DNA from: Apostichopus parvimensis
Taxonomy: Eukaryota > Echinodermata > Holothuroidea > Aspidochirotida > Stichopodidae
Length of the DNA stretch: 26,124 nt
Assembly (NCBI GenBank): GCA_000934455.1
Contig: KN883739.1
Location: 109,613-135,736, forward strand
Direction of reading: 5' to 3'
The stretch's first letter is position 1, and each line of letters opens with the position of its first letter. Positions 1 through 11,500 of this stretch are shown one piece after another. Made by a program: the position numbers and the translations under genes. The notes under the pieces were generated by a model. That model made no database searches, had not been told where the DNA came from, and was given only the letters and a program-made list of their open reading frames with translations.

Positions 1-583
1 TACACGGTGATTACATAGTACGCTCCGACCAGAATTCACCCGATTACCAGTTGCAGATCCACCTAGCAGCCGAGGTAACTTGTGTGAGGACTCCAACGAA
101 CAACCACTGATTTATTTTGATGCCTTCATCACTTTAGCCACCACTCACATGGGACCTATTCTAAGTCTGACGATATACATGCGCATGTGTGAGGTCCTGA
201 AAACATAATTAAAGTGGTTTGTCTTGCCATACTTGTTTCAAATTTCATAGAAATTTATTCTTGTAGACCTAGCAAAACATTTAAACTGACACAGTCCCAT
301 TGGAAGTGTGTCACGGGTGGCATTAATAGTCGTTGGTGGTTTAACATGCTGGCGTATGACGACTTTTGGCCAAATTTGCGCTAAGCTCACTATACGAACT
401 CGGATCTGGGCTGTGCCTAATTAGTTAGTTATTTAAATTATTAATAATGGCGTATGAGGAAATGCACCATTTTGTGGTATGACTCCCAGGACGGCAAGTC
501 GAGAAACTCACACGCAGTCGCAGCGGATTGCTTCCTTCGCCTATATGTCCGGGGACATTTTGGGACATTGTTCCTATATAGGC
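1..583. other. Intergenic sequence, no recognised feature
   Basis: I read both strands and saw no splice-bounded coding exon, no RNA gene and no terminal-repeat element before the MITE at 584. Short ORFs at 441-696 are open by chance, partly run into the MITE, and show no domain. Confidence 0.5.
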
Positions 584-881
584 CAGGGGTGGGCAACCTA
601 CGGCCCGCGGGACACATGCGGCTCGTGAGATGTCTCAAGAAAAAGAAAAAAATCAATCTATTTTACATCATCACAAAAAACGAACTAGCTGCTTAGCTAT
701 TTATCTGCACTATAATGATGCTGTCAGGTAGGTCTATTACCTATTAGTACACACAGCTATTGCTTGAACGTCCTCGGAATCAAAGGTTTGAAATCAACAG
801 CAGGTCGTTGGTTAGGTGCGGCCCTGTCAATTGTTCACTCCTAAAATCTGGCCCATTAATTCAAAAAGGTTGCCCTCCCTG
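584..881. mobile_element. hAT-superfamily MITE (non-autonomous DNA transposon)
   Basis: The 5' end begins CAGGGGTGGGCAACCT. The 3' end reads, in reverse complement, CAGGGAGGGCAACCT, so the terminal inverted repeats match at 13 of 15 bases. The flanks are 8-bp near-duplicates: atataggc (576-583) and ctataggc (882-889). An 8-bp target duplication with CAGGG(G) ends is typical of the hAT superfamily. The 298-bp body has no transposase ORF, so it would need a transposase from elsewhere. The two TIR mismatches and one target-site mismatch suggest an old insertion. Confidence 0.75.
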
Positions 882-1440
882 CTATAGGCCTATATCTGAG
901 GCCCTGGGGTCATTCCTTGACCGACTTGGTGCAATATTATAATGTGCCCATTTCGAAATAAATTTATTCACAGATTGTTAGTTGTCATGGGTTCGAACAA
1001 ATGAGGGGTATTCTATCCTGAAACATAGGGCAAAATGGGGCGGGGCTCCAGTTCGCGGCATCATTTGTCAACTTGCACTGGGTTCTAATGTTCATGTCAA
1101 TTGGAATCAATAATAAAAGAAATAATCTACGAAAAATGAAGGTCGCATGAACTTTATTGCAGATTTCCTGAGTGACGAATTTGTAATTTCTCCCGAAATC
1201 ACGCAACTAGATGGCTGCTATCCAGCCTGGCAAGTGCCATCTCCAGCGATCTGGCAGGTATTGAAATCTGAAATTTTCTTGGTATACGTTGCGCGCCAAC
1301 CGATGGTGGCGCTCCGCTTAGATAGTACTTACGGCCGGAATACTCGAATCGATTACGTCCCCCCACGTTCCCCCCAGGTTTCAAATCGGATTGACGCCCC
1401 TGCACTTAGGTAAAATATAATTAGGCTTCAGGGAAATTAA
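882..1440. other. Intergenic sequence, nothing recognised
   Basis: No gene, RNA or bounded repeat could be supported here. ORFs at 985-1413 overlap on both strands and look like chance openings. Confidence 0.5.
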
Positions 1441-2060
1441 GTTCAATTTTATTTAACTTAAGCTTAATTGTGTTTTACTTTAGCGAAACTGTATTTTAGC
1501 TGATTAAAATACAAAGTAATGAGCTTAAGTTTAAATGACATAATTTACGTCATATTTTACTTAAGTTAAAAACGTTGCACTTAAGTTAAAATGCAATTCT
1601 GCTCAAATAAGAATATTTTGTTTTTCTGTATTTTTTATTCTGATTAAGCTTAATTGTATTTAGCTTAAGTACAATGGAGAAACAATTTAACTTTAGCGGT
1701 ATTCTATCCACTTAAGTAGAATGAATTTTACTTAAGTTAAAATACAATTGAGCTTAAGTGATATGCAATATTGGTCAATCAATTTTAAGTTAAATGGAAT
1801 ATAGTTGCAAACTCAAAAGACTTGTTAATATTAACCATGCTCGAAAGTTATTTTGTATTTTAGCTTAAGTAAATTTGATCACACTTAAGCTGATTGATTC
1901 CACTTCAGAGAAATTCTTCTATGTTTAAGTAGAATCCAATTTAGGTGGAACTGTATACGGTGAAAAGTTAAATTGAGGGCCATTCCCAATTGCACGAGGA
2001 AAGCATTCCACTTACGTGAATAACAGAATTTCACCTAAGTATACACTAGTTATTCAGAAC
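1441..2060. repeat. Degenerate CTTAAG palindromic satellite
   Basis: CTTAAG occurs at 1457, 1524, 1560, 1580, 1664, 1711, 1731, 1753, 1864 and 1884, with many one-off variants between. Several neighbours are 20-22 bp apart (1560/1580, 1711/1731/1753, 1864/1884). The best-preserved core is a near-palindrome such as ATTTTACTTAAGTTAAAAT, followed by an AATT-containing spacer. A 6-mer would be expected less than once in 620 bp. It reads as a decayed ~20-bp tandem array or the interior of an AT-rich transposable element. No terminal repeats were found. Confidence 0.75.
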
Positions 2061-2141
2061 ACAAATAAAGTTAAGTAGATTGAGTCAAAATATAAAAACC
2101 TTGCTGATCATGAAAGGCTTAAAATAGATAGTAATGGTTGC

Positions 2142-2145
2142 AAAA
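2142..2145 (-). terminator. RNA polymerase III T-run terminator of tRNA-Trp
   Basis: A TTTT run on the minus strand lies 10 bases past the 3' end of the tRNA gene, a usual distance for a Pol III stop. It supports the gene being transcribed. Confidence 0.7.
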
Positions 2146-2155
2146 GAGATATCAT

Positions 2156-2227
2156 TGACCCCGACGTGATTCGAACACGCAACCTTCTGATCTGGAGTCA
2201 GACGCGCTACCGTTGCGCCACGGAGTC
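2156..2227 (-). tRNA. tRNA-Trp (anticodon CCA)
   Basis: The minus strand folds as a complete 72-nt intronless cytosolic-type tRNA. The 7-bp acceptor stem is GACTCCG/CGGGGTC with one G-U at pair 4-69. The D-arm region contains TGGCGCAACGGTAGCGC, which includes the A box. The anticodon loop is CTCCAGA, giving CCA, and the T loop is TTCGAAT with the B box. The discriminator is A. No CCA is encoded, as expected for eukaryotes. A Pol III terminator follows. The gene points away from RPL13A, with about 285 bp between the two 5' ends. The 3' end also resembles the primer-binding site of the LTR element in RPL13A intron 1. Confidence 0.97.
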
Positions 2228-2506
2228 ACATGGAATAACGAGATGTCTAAATATATTTAATACCTGCGTATTACTTTAAATTTTTACCATTTTATTTCTA
2301 ATTTTGAATTGGCGAATAATTTCCTTCATATCCTCACAGGAGGATATATTACGGAAGTTAATGCATGTATTTGTGAAATAACTATATGCTAGCTCGTATA
2401 TATGAATATACGATCAACAAAATGTATACCAATAGTTTACCATTGACTCTTGCAGGCTAGGTGTGAGCTGCGCTTACCGTTTGCTTTGCGAGTGGATTTC
2501 CCATGA

Positions 2507-2523
2507 TCCTCCTCTTCGCCATC
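2507..2523 (+). promoter_or_regulatory. RPL13A TCT initiator / 5'-TOP tract
   Basis: A pyrimidine tract (TCCTCCTCTTC) ends six bases before the ATG. CCTCTTC at 2511-2517 matches the ribosomal-protein TCT initiator consensus YC(+1)TYTYY, with +1 at C2512. That would give a 12-nt 5' UTR starting with C plus pyrimidines, a terminal oligopyrimidine tract through which mTOR/LARP1 controls translation in animals. No TATA box was seen at the right distance. The start site is inferred from the motif alone. Confidence 0.65.
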
Positions 2524-2541
2524 ATGTCGAGCTTTCACAAG
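2524..2541 (+). CDS. RPL13A: RPL13A exon 1 (coding part)
   Basis: Encodes MSSFHK and ends in phase 0 at AAG before a GTGCGT donor. It sits directly after the TOP tract, as in most animal ribosomal-protein genes, where exon 1 is tiny. Confidence 0.85.
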
Positions 2542-5500
2542 GTGCGTTATTAAGAAGCTACTAGGATTGTTCAATTTTAAACATAACACGAGTTCTTATT
2601 AAATTTGAAATATATCTCTTCGGTGTGATTAAATCAAAACTAAATCTTGACGGTATCTGTCTCGACTCCTTTTGTGAATCGCTAGAATACTCGCCATTTT
2701 AGTAATGGTACTGTGTTGATACACGTGAAAGACTTGCCACAGAACAGCTTAGGCCATTCTAAACACCAAATTAGTATCGGTGCAACTTGCATATTCAACG
2801 TTAGGCTAGGCATTCTTTCATTGAAGTCACATGTAGGCTAGGCCTACTCCATTAATCCCCATTGACTTACACGCTAAATCATCATGAATGTGGTGTCTAA
2901 GGCCTTGTAGCAAAAGCTTTTCACTTGGTAAAAGCTGCTGCTCACTGGACAGGTAAATCAATGAGCCATCCCCCTTGGCACCTTCAATTTCTTTTATAGA
3001 CCCTGAGACAAGACTGCTAAGTTTGTCTAAGTATGATTACTCCCTTCCTGCCTATCTATAAAGTATAAGCCTAAGTATATGCTAGGTTAGACATTTTGTA
3101 GCAAATGATGGTATAATATTCTTGTCACATATCTATTTACTCTGTAAATAAACTTTTGAATCCATGAAATAATTTGTTGTTCAAATATTTTGTAGCGGTT
3201 TGAAGGCTCTGAATGTCTGTTATAAAATAGACAATTGTTCTCAAGTACAAAACTGAGGGGTTTGTCAGTGCACTTGTATAGCAAATTGTCTAGATTACAA
3301 ATGCGATGTCTGTCTTAGTTCATGGGCAAGCCTGCGTCAGATCTATATTTAATTACAAATTCATGGTGACATGTATCATAAACGGGTCGGCAACTGGCCG
3401 TCACTCACTTTGTGCTTTTTCATGTCCTTGGTGCGTCATGACATGAGTGAAAGCTTCATTATGCATTCCATCATAAACACAACCTAGCCTATCACTTTTT
3501 TCTCATCCTTTTTGGTATTTTTTTTGTAGTTAAGTGCACAATCATGACAATGTTCCCTTTGCACAAAATTGTGGCTCATTTGTACAGAATGAGCAAATGA
3601 AAAAATTAAAGCATTCAAACCAGAATTTGGTGTCCTGTGTTTGTATCCAAGGTAACTGGTGGAAGGAGACATAACTCTGACAGTGCGCATGCCCATGCAA
3701 ATGTCTTTAGCTCAATATGTAATATGAAAAACAGTCTTGTCTGCACAGTGTAAATATTACCGCTGGTCTCAGTGCAGTCCGTGAGGTAGTACTGTCATGG
3801 ATTCATCTTGGAGCTAAGCAATTTAATTACACTAGGGGGTTGGCACATTTTTCACAGAATGGTTTTGTTTGAGTTTATCATTTGCTTGATCTCTTGGAAT
3901 GGGCCAAAATATTGGCAAAGAAGTAATACATTGTCATGATAGTTTCATTATTTTCTACACAATACTGATATGAGATTCATAAGACCATCAAGATTTAATG
4001 CAAAATAAGGCTTTAAACCGAATAGATGTAATGGATCAACTATATTTTTCATTCCACATGGCAGTAATATGTCACGGTTTAGGCCTGTTCCATTTTATAT
4101 ATCCACTCAGGCTGTGAAAGGTAAACTTTTGCACATAGAGCTCTATACGACATGAAGAAGTACTTTTGTGACACCCAATTTTTGTGCTTAATAGGTGACA
4201 TATACTGAATCAGCAGTATTCACCAGTTGAATTTTCATAATACCAAGAAAAGTTATGGCTATTCTTACAGGGAAGTCAAATTGAGTTGGCCCTGTAGTGA
4301 CCATATAATACTGGTTAACTTTGTTTGTTTACTTACCCCCTCTAATAAGCCTCTGGCTAGAGTAATCCAGATTGCACTGATGGAATTTTTCATCAGTAGC
4401 ACTTTGTATAGTTACTATTCACATGCTAATTAGGTTACCATTGAAAGTACCTAGGCTGGTATATAAGGGACACACATGTGGTCACTCATCCTCTTCTCCT
4501 CATGGTCTGCAGATAGTTAAGATACTGATAACAGAACTACTTATACATATCTTTTACCTTAGACATTGCAGTTACTCAGGGCATGTTCACCTTGTGTTTA
4601 TCTCATTAAGAGAGTGGTTATAGGACAGGGTGCATACTACATTCATATTTGCATTGCCTTACTTATTAGGAGTAATTGCGTGTCTAGTCTGCATCATATT
4701 TATGTGGTAGATCTACCTCGCGCTAGCCCTATAGTTGCGGAGCCATATTTTGACCATATACAGCTCACACATCTAGGCTTTTTACTGGAGAATTGAACCA
4801 GTCAATTGAAATAGTCAGAAAGGCGACTGGGTCGTCATCAGATCATTTAGAACATAGTTCTCGAGAGTAAGTAAGTTAAAATTATATTTAACCTCTTCAT
4901 TGGTGATCCGACATGATCCTTCGGCTATCTATTGCTTTTCTGCATCTATTTCATTACTATCGCCTACTGTTATACTGCTAAGTTAGGTTTACGCATTAGC
5001 CTAACCCTCTTTTTTTACAATACATACATTGTACAGTCGCTGTGACGTTAATATTACCGTACAATTTATTAAGCAGTGATGCACTTACTAGACATAGAAG
5101 TCTGTTCTTGAGCTTGTTACATCTGTTAACATTATAGTCACTCATTTAGAACTGTAGTTGTTACATTTTCATATACACAACTTGTTGCATTTTCTGCTGT
5201 ATATACATTTCCTTACACTATAGTATCATCATGTCTTTAGATGAAACTAAGGAAACTAACTTAGCCACAGTTAGTCTTAAGCTGCCACCCTACTGGCCAG
5301 ATGATCCTGTTATTTGGTTCGCTCAGGTAGAAGCACAGTTTATTACAAGAGGTATTACGCAACAACAAACTAAGTTTGCATACATTGTCTCTTCTCTCAC
5401 ACCAAACATAGCACAAGAGGTGAGAGATTTATTACTAGCCTCACCTACGACTACACCTTTGGACACACTTCAGGCTGAACTAATTAAACGTACATCCGCC

Positions 5501-8500
5501 TCACAACAAAAGAGCCTGCATCAACTGTTAATATCGGAAGATTTAGGCGATCGCAAGCCATCACAATTACTAAGGCACATGCGACAACTCCTAGGTGACA
5601 GTACTCTAGAAGATAGTAGTTTTAGACAGCTATTTGTACAGAGGCTGCCTACAAATGCACAGTTTATTCTAGTGCCATCACAGGATACTGTCACCCAAGA
5701 GCAATTAGCTACTCTAGCGCCTTGTGTTAGTCCTGTATCTGCCGCTGAGTCTAGCATACCCGCAGTAGCCGCTGTTCCGTATTCGGTACAGGATGACATG
5801 GCAGAGCTTAGGCAGATGGTGGCAAAATTGACTACCAGAGTCGAAGATCTTTCACTTCTCTGTTGTTTGGCAGGGGTTTTGATGCAATAGACTGTTGTTG
5901 TGGGGGCCTCTACCGAACTACTAACTTTCCAGCATTATTGTAGGCCTTATTAGCAATGAATAACCGCCCAGTATTGTATTGTATCTGGCATGCTTATTGC
6001 CAACTGCTTGGGCTGAATCTTGTCAATGATGTTACACACATTTACCTACATTGTTTGACATACGGTGAAATGAATTTTGAATTACTGAGACAAGTTGCAC
6101 AAGATGCAGGACTTTTGCAAGATATTCCCAGTAGCCTAGTCATTAAAGGTTTCAGAGAGCTGCTTTCAAGGTTCTTTTTGACGTCAATCCGTCCTCTGGA
6201 AACCACTTTTCCTCCCTGCCTACATTAAATTAATACTTGTGGATATGCAAACCTTACAGATGAAGAATTTGATGCCCCTCACCCCACCTTGTCTATATCT
6301 CAATTAAAAGAAGAAGTAATTATATATATTATTTCTTATCTCCTTGTTCTTTTGTACAATTCAGCTTCTAATCATCGATGGCAGCGGCCATCTTATGGGT
6401 CGCCTTGCCTCCATAGTGGCAAAGAATCTGCTACAAGGTAAGATAATGAATGCCCACTGAATTTACTAGGTAAAGAGAGATGCTGATGATTTGTTCAGTC
6501 ACTGTCTGGAACTCTGGATATAATGACTGACTCAACATTTAGTGGGAATGTTGATAAGAACCAAGTTGTAAGCCACTAGAAGGGATCCTCAATTTCTTCA
6601 TGACATGGAGTGATTTATATACATAGAAAAGTGCTATTTCAAGGTGCATAAATAGTTACACACCCTGAATCCATTTTTGTGTCATTTTCAAATGGGAATT
6701 GCACGTTCAGGTGGGTAGATATGTCAAATCAGATGTAAAGGTTATACTGGGCAATTTGAAGGATCCCATATGAAATATTCTTTTTGGAAGGTCCAACAAA
6801 ATACACTATTTACGTTGAACCTTGATAGCAGTTGCTTTCCAATGATGATGGTAACATTTTGAACCTGTCAAGGTTTTGAAAAAGCTTACATGCATCACCA
6901 TCTGAGGAGCACTGAGAAGTTAAAATTCACCTAACTTAACCATGCAACACAGAACTCCTCACTCAACGTAGTTATTAGAAGGGTAGTTCTGAAATTCCTC
7001 ATGGATCAAGGTGGGAAGAAATACTTAGACTTGGCATTGCTCTGAACATAGCCGAGCACAGATACAATGGAGAACCACTAAAATGAATTTGAGATATAAC
7101 TGATAAACCAGTTATTAAAGAAAGAGTGTATGGTGGGGATTGGCAGGTATTTCGTTTACACTTTACTCAGAATTTTGAACCTAGCCTTTATCATTATAAT
7201 CATTAATTCCATTGTTGTGTTGGTAATTGTTAAAATGAAACAAGTTCAAGTTTCAGTTATTCATATGCTTAAAATGGAGTAGACAAACATGTGTATGGTT
7301 GCATGAAAGAAATGCCCAAATATTATGCAATACACTGTGAGGTGCAAGACACTGCACAAGTCAACTGAGCAACAGAACCACTGACATCAGAGGTTGGATT
7401 GTTACCATCTTAAGTTAAATTCGGAAAACATTGTTGGCAATGAAACACTTAAATCTAATATACCTAGATTGCCATATTTTACACACCTGTGAAACGGCTC
7501 TTCTATAGGCTCCGGGTAGAAATATTCATATGTCGGACATAGGAAAGGTTGCTGTATGCACTATATTTTTACCTGTGTGTTTGGTTGCATGAAAGAAATG
7601 CCCACATATTATGCAATACACAACCTAAAGGTACTAATTTGGCCATAAACAATTTGACCATAATGTCTAGATACCAGGGCTTCCCCTGGTATTCATTTTG
7701 TGAGGTGGCCGCCTCTGTTTTCTGTGACCACCTCACAAACATATTTCAAACATTGCCACCTCACTTTCAGAGAAGGAATAAAAAATGCAGTGATTGCCAT
7801 CCAACTTTTTTTTAACCCATGTCATCGTCTGACACTGAGAAATAGGCTGTGAACACTTAACAATTACTACAAATAAAAGTTCCTCTGCCTATTTAACATA
7901 GCATTGTTATCTACTTTACTATTAGGATGATTTACATTAGGATGTTGAAAAAATTTATGTGAGGTATGCTCACGCTCTCCAGTGTCACAAACGAGTTACA
8001 TCTCACAAGAGAAATCCCAGGGGAAACCCTGGATACTGGAAGCATAATTACTTGAAAATTTACTTTGTCATCACAGGTCAAAGGATTGTGGTTCTACGAT
8101 GTGAACGAATCAACATCTCAGGTGGCTTCTACAGGAACAAATGTAAGATTTAGTAATTCTATAGCAAGAGGCAAAACAATTTCCAATGTAAAACATCTTT
8201 CTATAACTGTTTGCCATACTTCAGTTGAACAGCAGGACTATTTTGTTAAGATGTACCTAATTATATCAGGGCATTAAATATTTAAGAGATTGTGAAGTTT
8301 CTTCCTTCTAACAGACCTTTGCCAACTCCAGTTCACTTTCATCACCATCTATAATACCTTGCACAAACTACAAATGATGTATGACTGTTCTTTTCAAATG
8401 TGGACTCGAGTATGAATTATTGGAGTGAAGTGCGGTTTTGTGCAATATCAGCAGGCTCTAATGTCTGTTACAATAACCTTAAAGTTGCAATTTGCAGGAC

Positions 8501-11500
8501 CCTTGGGCTGTCAAATTTGCTGATGAAGAAGATATAAGAACATTTTGAACAGATGTAATCATGTTGTTTCTTAAACCTTTAAGTTATCTTTCAAAGTTCG
8601 CTTTGTGTTAAGTGAGATTGTGAAATATTTTAGAAAAGAAATGCCCAGATTTTGGAAACATGGTTTTGTAGAGTTACCTTCAGTGGGACTTCGAAAAATT
8701 GCAGGATCCTGCTTAATAATAACAGGTCGCAGATTATTTGTAATCAAAGCTCATCAATGATGTTTTCTATACCTACATTGGTTGAATATTTGTGATATAA
8801 ACCCAACTATGAACTGAGATGAGCATTACTACTATAGTAAGAAGTGAACATATATTCGTTTGAAATGTTAAGAACTTTGCCCTAACACTTAATGCTTTGT
8901 ATGAGTTTGACACTGCTAACTTCATTTGATATTTTTTTCATTCCTGTTGCATCCTTTTGAATATACGAAAATGTTATCAAATGATTGTACAGATGGATAA
9001 TTTTTGCACATTTGGTCTTCTTATTCACCAGTGAAGTACCTGCAGTTTCTCAGGAAAAGGACAAACACCAAGCCCTCACGTGGTCCGTACCATTTCCGCT
9101 CTCCGAGCAGAATGTTCTGGAGAGTCGTGCGAGGTAAGTTCAAAACAATTTGTAGAGAATATCAATCCTTTGCAAGAAGGTAATATTGCTGAAATCTGAT
9201 TCCTTTACAAGCTGCACAAATTTAGACATACATGGATTCAGCAAAGACACCTGTGGTTAGTCTACCTAAGCTCAAGACCCTTCACCTACCAGGTATGATG
9301 ATAATACTGATGATGATTATAACCGTGTATGGTTGACAATAGACGACTTGACTTAGATCAATTTATGGTATGTTTAGTCTACGGCTTTGGCCAGCAACAC
9401 AACCTGTGTTTCATCAGATGGCCTGACCGTGGGCAAGGGGAAAAACAGAAGATGAAAGAATGGACAAATGCCCCTACATTCTAGCTAGTGATGTCTCATC
9501 ACATTGCTTGCTCCTGCTCCTGCAACTTGTTAAGAAGGTCCAAAAAATGCCGTTATTTTTTCATAGCAGTAAGAAAGTAGCCCATGTAGACAGTAGACTC
9601 GACAGGATGGTGATGGGATAAGGAAGATGATGCATCTGCTGGAAAAGCTTAAAGATATGCCACCACGTGGCACATATTTTATTATTTTAAGTATTCTCAA
9701 GCAACGAATCAAGGGGGAAGGAGAAATGCTGATGGGATATGCTTAGTGGGCAGTGTTATGGTCTTGTTTACTTTCCTATCGCAGGTATGTTGCCACACAA
9801 GAAACACAGGGGTAAGGAAGCTTTGGAACGTCTGAAGGTCTTTGAGGGAATGCCTCCGCCATACGACAAGGTAACTACATGGGCACTTTAAAGAGTTGCA
9901 TTTTTGCATGAGAAATAAGAACATAGTTGTTGAGAACTTTCATGCATGTGGCTGGAAATTCTTTATACAACAGAACAACTCTTGCTACTTGTGAAAATAT
10001 TATTAGCTGTGTACTCCAGTATATGAAGAACTACAGCAAAACTGTTATCTGCACATTTAACATGTAAGCTTCTGTACCATGCTTGTCAATGATGTGAAAT
10101 ATTTCCTACCTACATTGTTTGAAGAAAATGTGAAATCATTATACGATGACTGAGACGAGCATATTAAGTGTACAAGATATAAACATGTGTGCATTGCATG
10201 ATAACATAAATCCCAAGAAACAGATGTATTAGTCCATCATCTTGGATAAAATTTACAGTTCTAAATTGTTCACTACGTAAAAAAAGTGTGAAATTTGCTG
10301 AAAAAGTAAGAACTCGTGATTTAGTTTGTTTCCATAGTCTGCATTTCAGGTGTTCCCCTACTCGTTTGTCAGATTGTGTCCAAAATAAAAGTGAAAGAAA
10401 AGAAGAAGGAAACAAATTCTGGTGGTGTTGTACAAAAATGAGGTAGTTAAGTGAGATTTAAGAACTAAGCATTCGTCATACCAATAATATGACAACCTTT
10501 GCTTTTATCTTTCCTTTAGAAAAAGAGGTTTGTGGTTCCTCAAGCACTCAGGTACTTGAGACTGAAGCCAGGCCGTAAGGTGAGTGAACAAGTCACATCC
10601 AGATTGAGTTTTGTATTTGTAGTGTAGTGGTTTAGTTTTGTGTCACATGAGTTAGGTTCTTAATTAAGTAAATTAAAAATACCAATTAGATCAACAAAAT
10701 CTATCTCAAGTTTGGAATGTAAGTGTAGATGAAAAGAGATAGTGAAGTTGTCCCTATGTTTTCTGTTTCTGGCACTCTCTCTTTAACTTTACATATTGGC
10801 ACTTGCTTTTCTTTCTGTGTCGAGATGATCTTGACCTTTGAAGAATTCGAAAGATAGCAATGATGATCACAAAATTCCAAACTGAAAAGGTTACTGTCTG
10901 ATAGCAATTCCTCATCGAATTACTGTATATAGGGCGGGATTTAATTAATTAGTCTGCGACAAAATCTTTGAAACCCGTGGAATTTGCTTAGTTGTAATGG
11001 AAAAGTCTTGGGAGTTATATTTTCAAGAACCAGCAGGGACGTTCATTAAAGGAAAGTATGTTCTTCTTTCCAGTTTTGTGTTCTTGGGCGATTGTCCAGG
11101 GAAGTGGGCTGGAATTACGGAGATATTGTGGAAGCTCTAGAGGACAAGAGGAAAGCAAAGTCCATGGTGTTCTTCAAGAAGGCACAAACAGAAAGGGTGA
11201 GTGACCACTTCATTCTACAAAGTTTAAGTGTAAAAGTTAAGGAATAACTGGATAGAAGATGGTACCCAGTCTCCTCCTCTCCTCCACCCCTCCCCCCTCT
11301 TTTTCGATGGAAATTTCAAGATCAGCTACTGATGCACATAGGTAACATGTAACAAGTGTCCTTTTCTTGTTGTGTGAGGTGCAAGACACTTTGCAAAAGT
11401 CAACTGAGCAACACTTCCACTGACGTCAGAGGTTGGATTGTTACCATCTTTAGTTAAATTCGGACATTAATGTTTGCAATGAAACACTTAAATCTAATAT

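Noticed and set aside
2503..2523. In-frame upstream ATG for RPL13A
   Set aside because: Adds MILLFAI, unlike the family N-terminus, and lies upstream of the predicted TCT/TOP start site.
5956..6228. 90-codon plus ORF in RPL13A intron 1
   Set aside because: Follows the truncated gag but does not match the zinc knuckle or pol, and I see no family motif.
5891..6364. 3' LTR of the intron 1 retrotransposon
   Set aside because: No recurrence of TGTAGTGACC, the TATATAAGG box or other LTR segments was found, so the element appears truncated.
9295..9426. ATGATGA motifs with a distant CTGA in RPL13A intron 4
   Set aside because: The spacing is long and no stem closes C and D boxes. Vertebrate position alone is not enough.
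10860..10901. C-box/D-box pair in RPL13A intron 6
   Set aside because: Only 42 nt, and the flanks repeat each other and do not pair, so no terminal stem.
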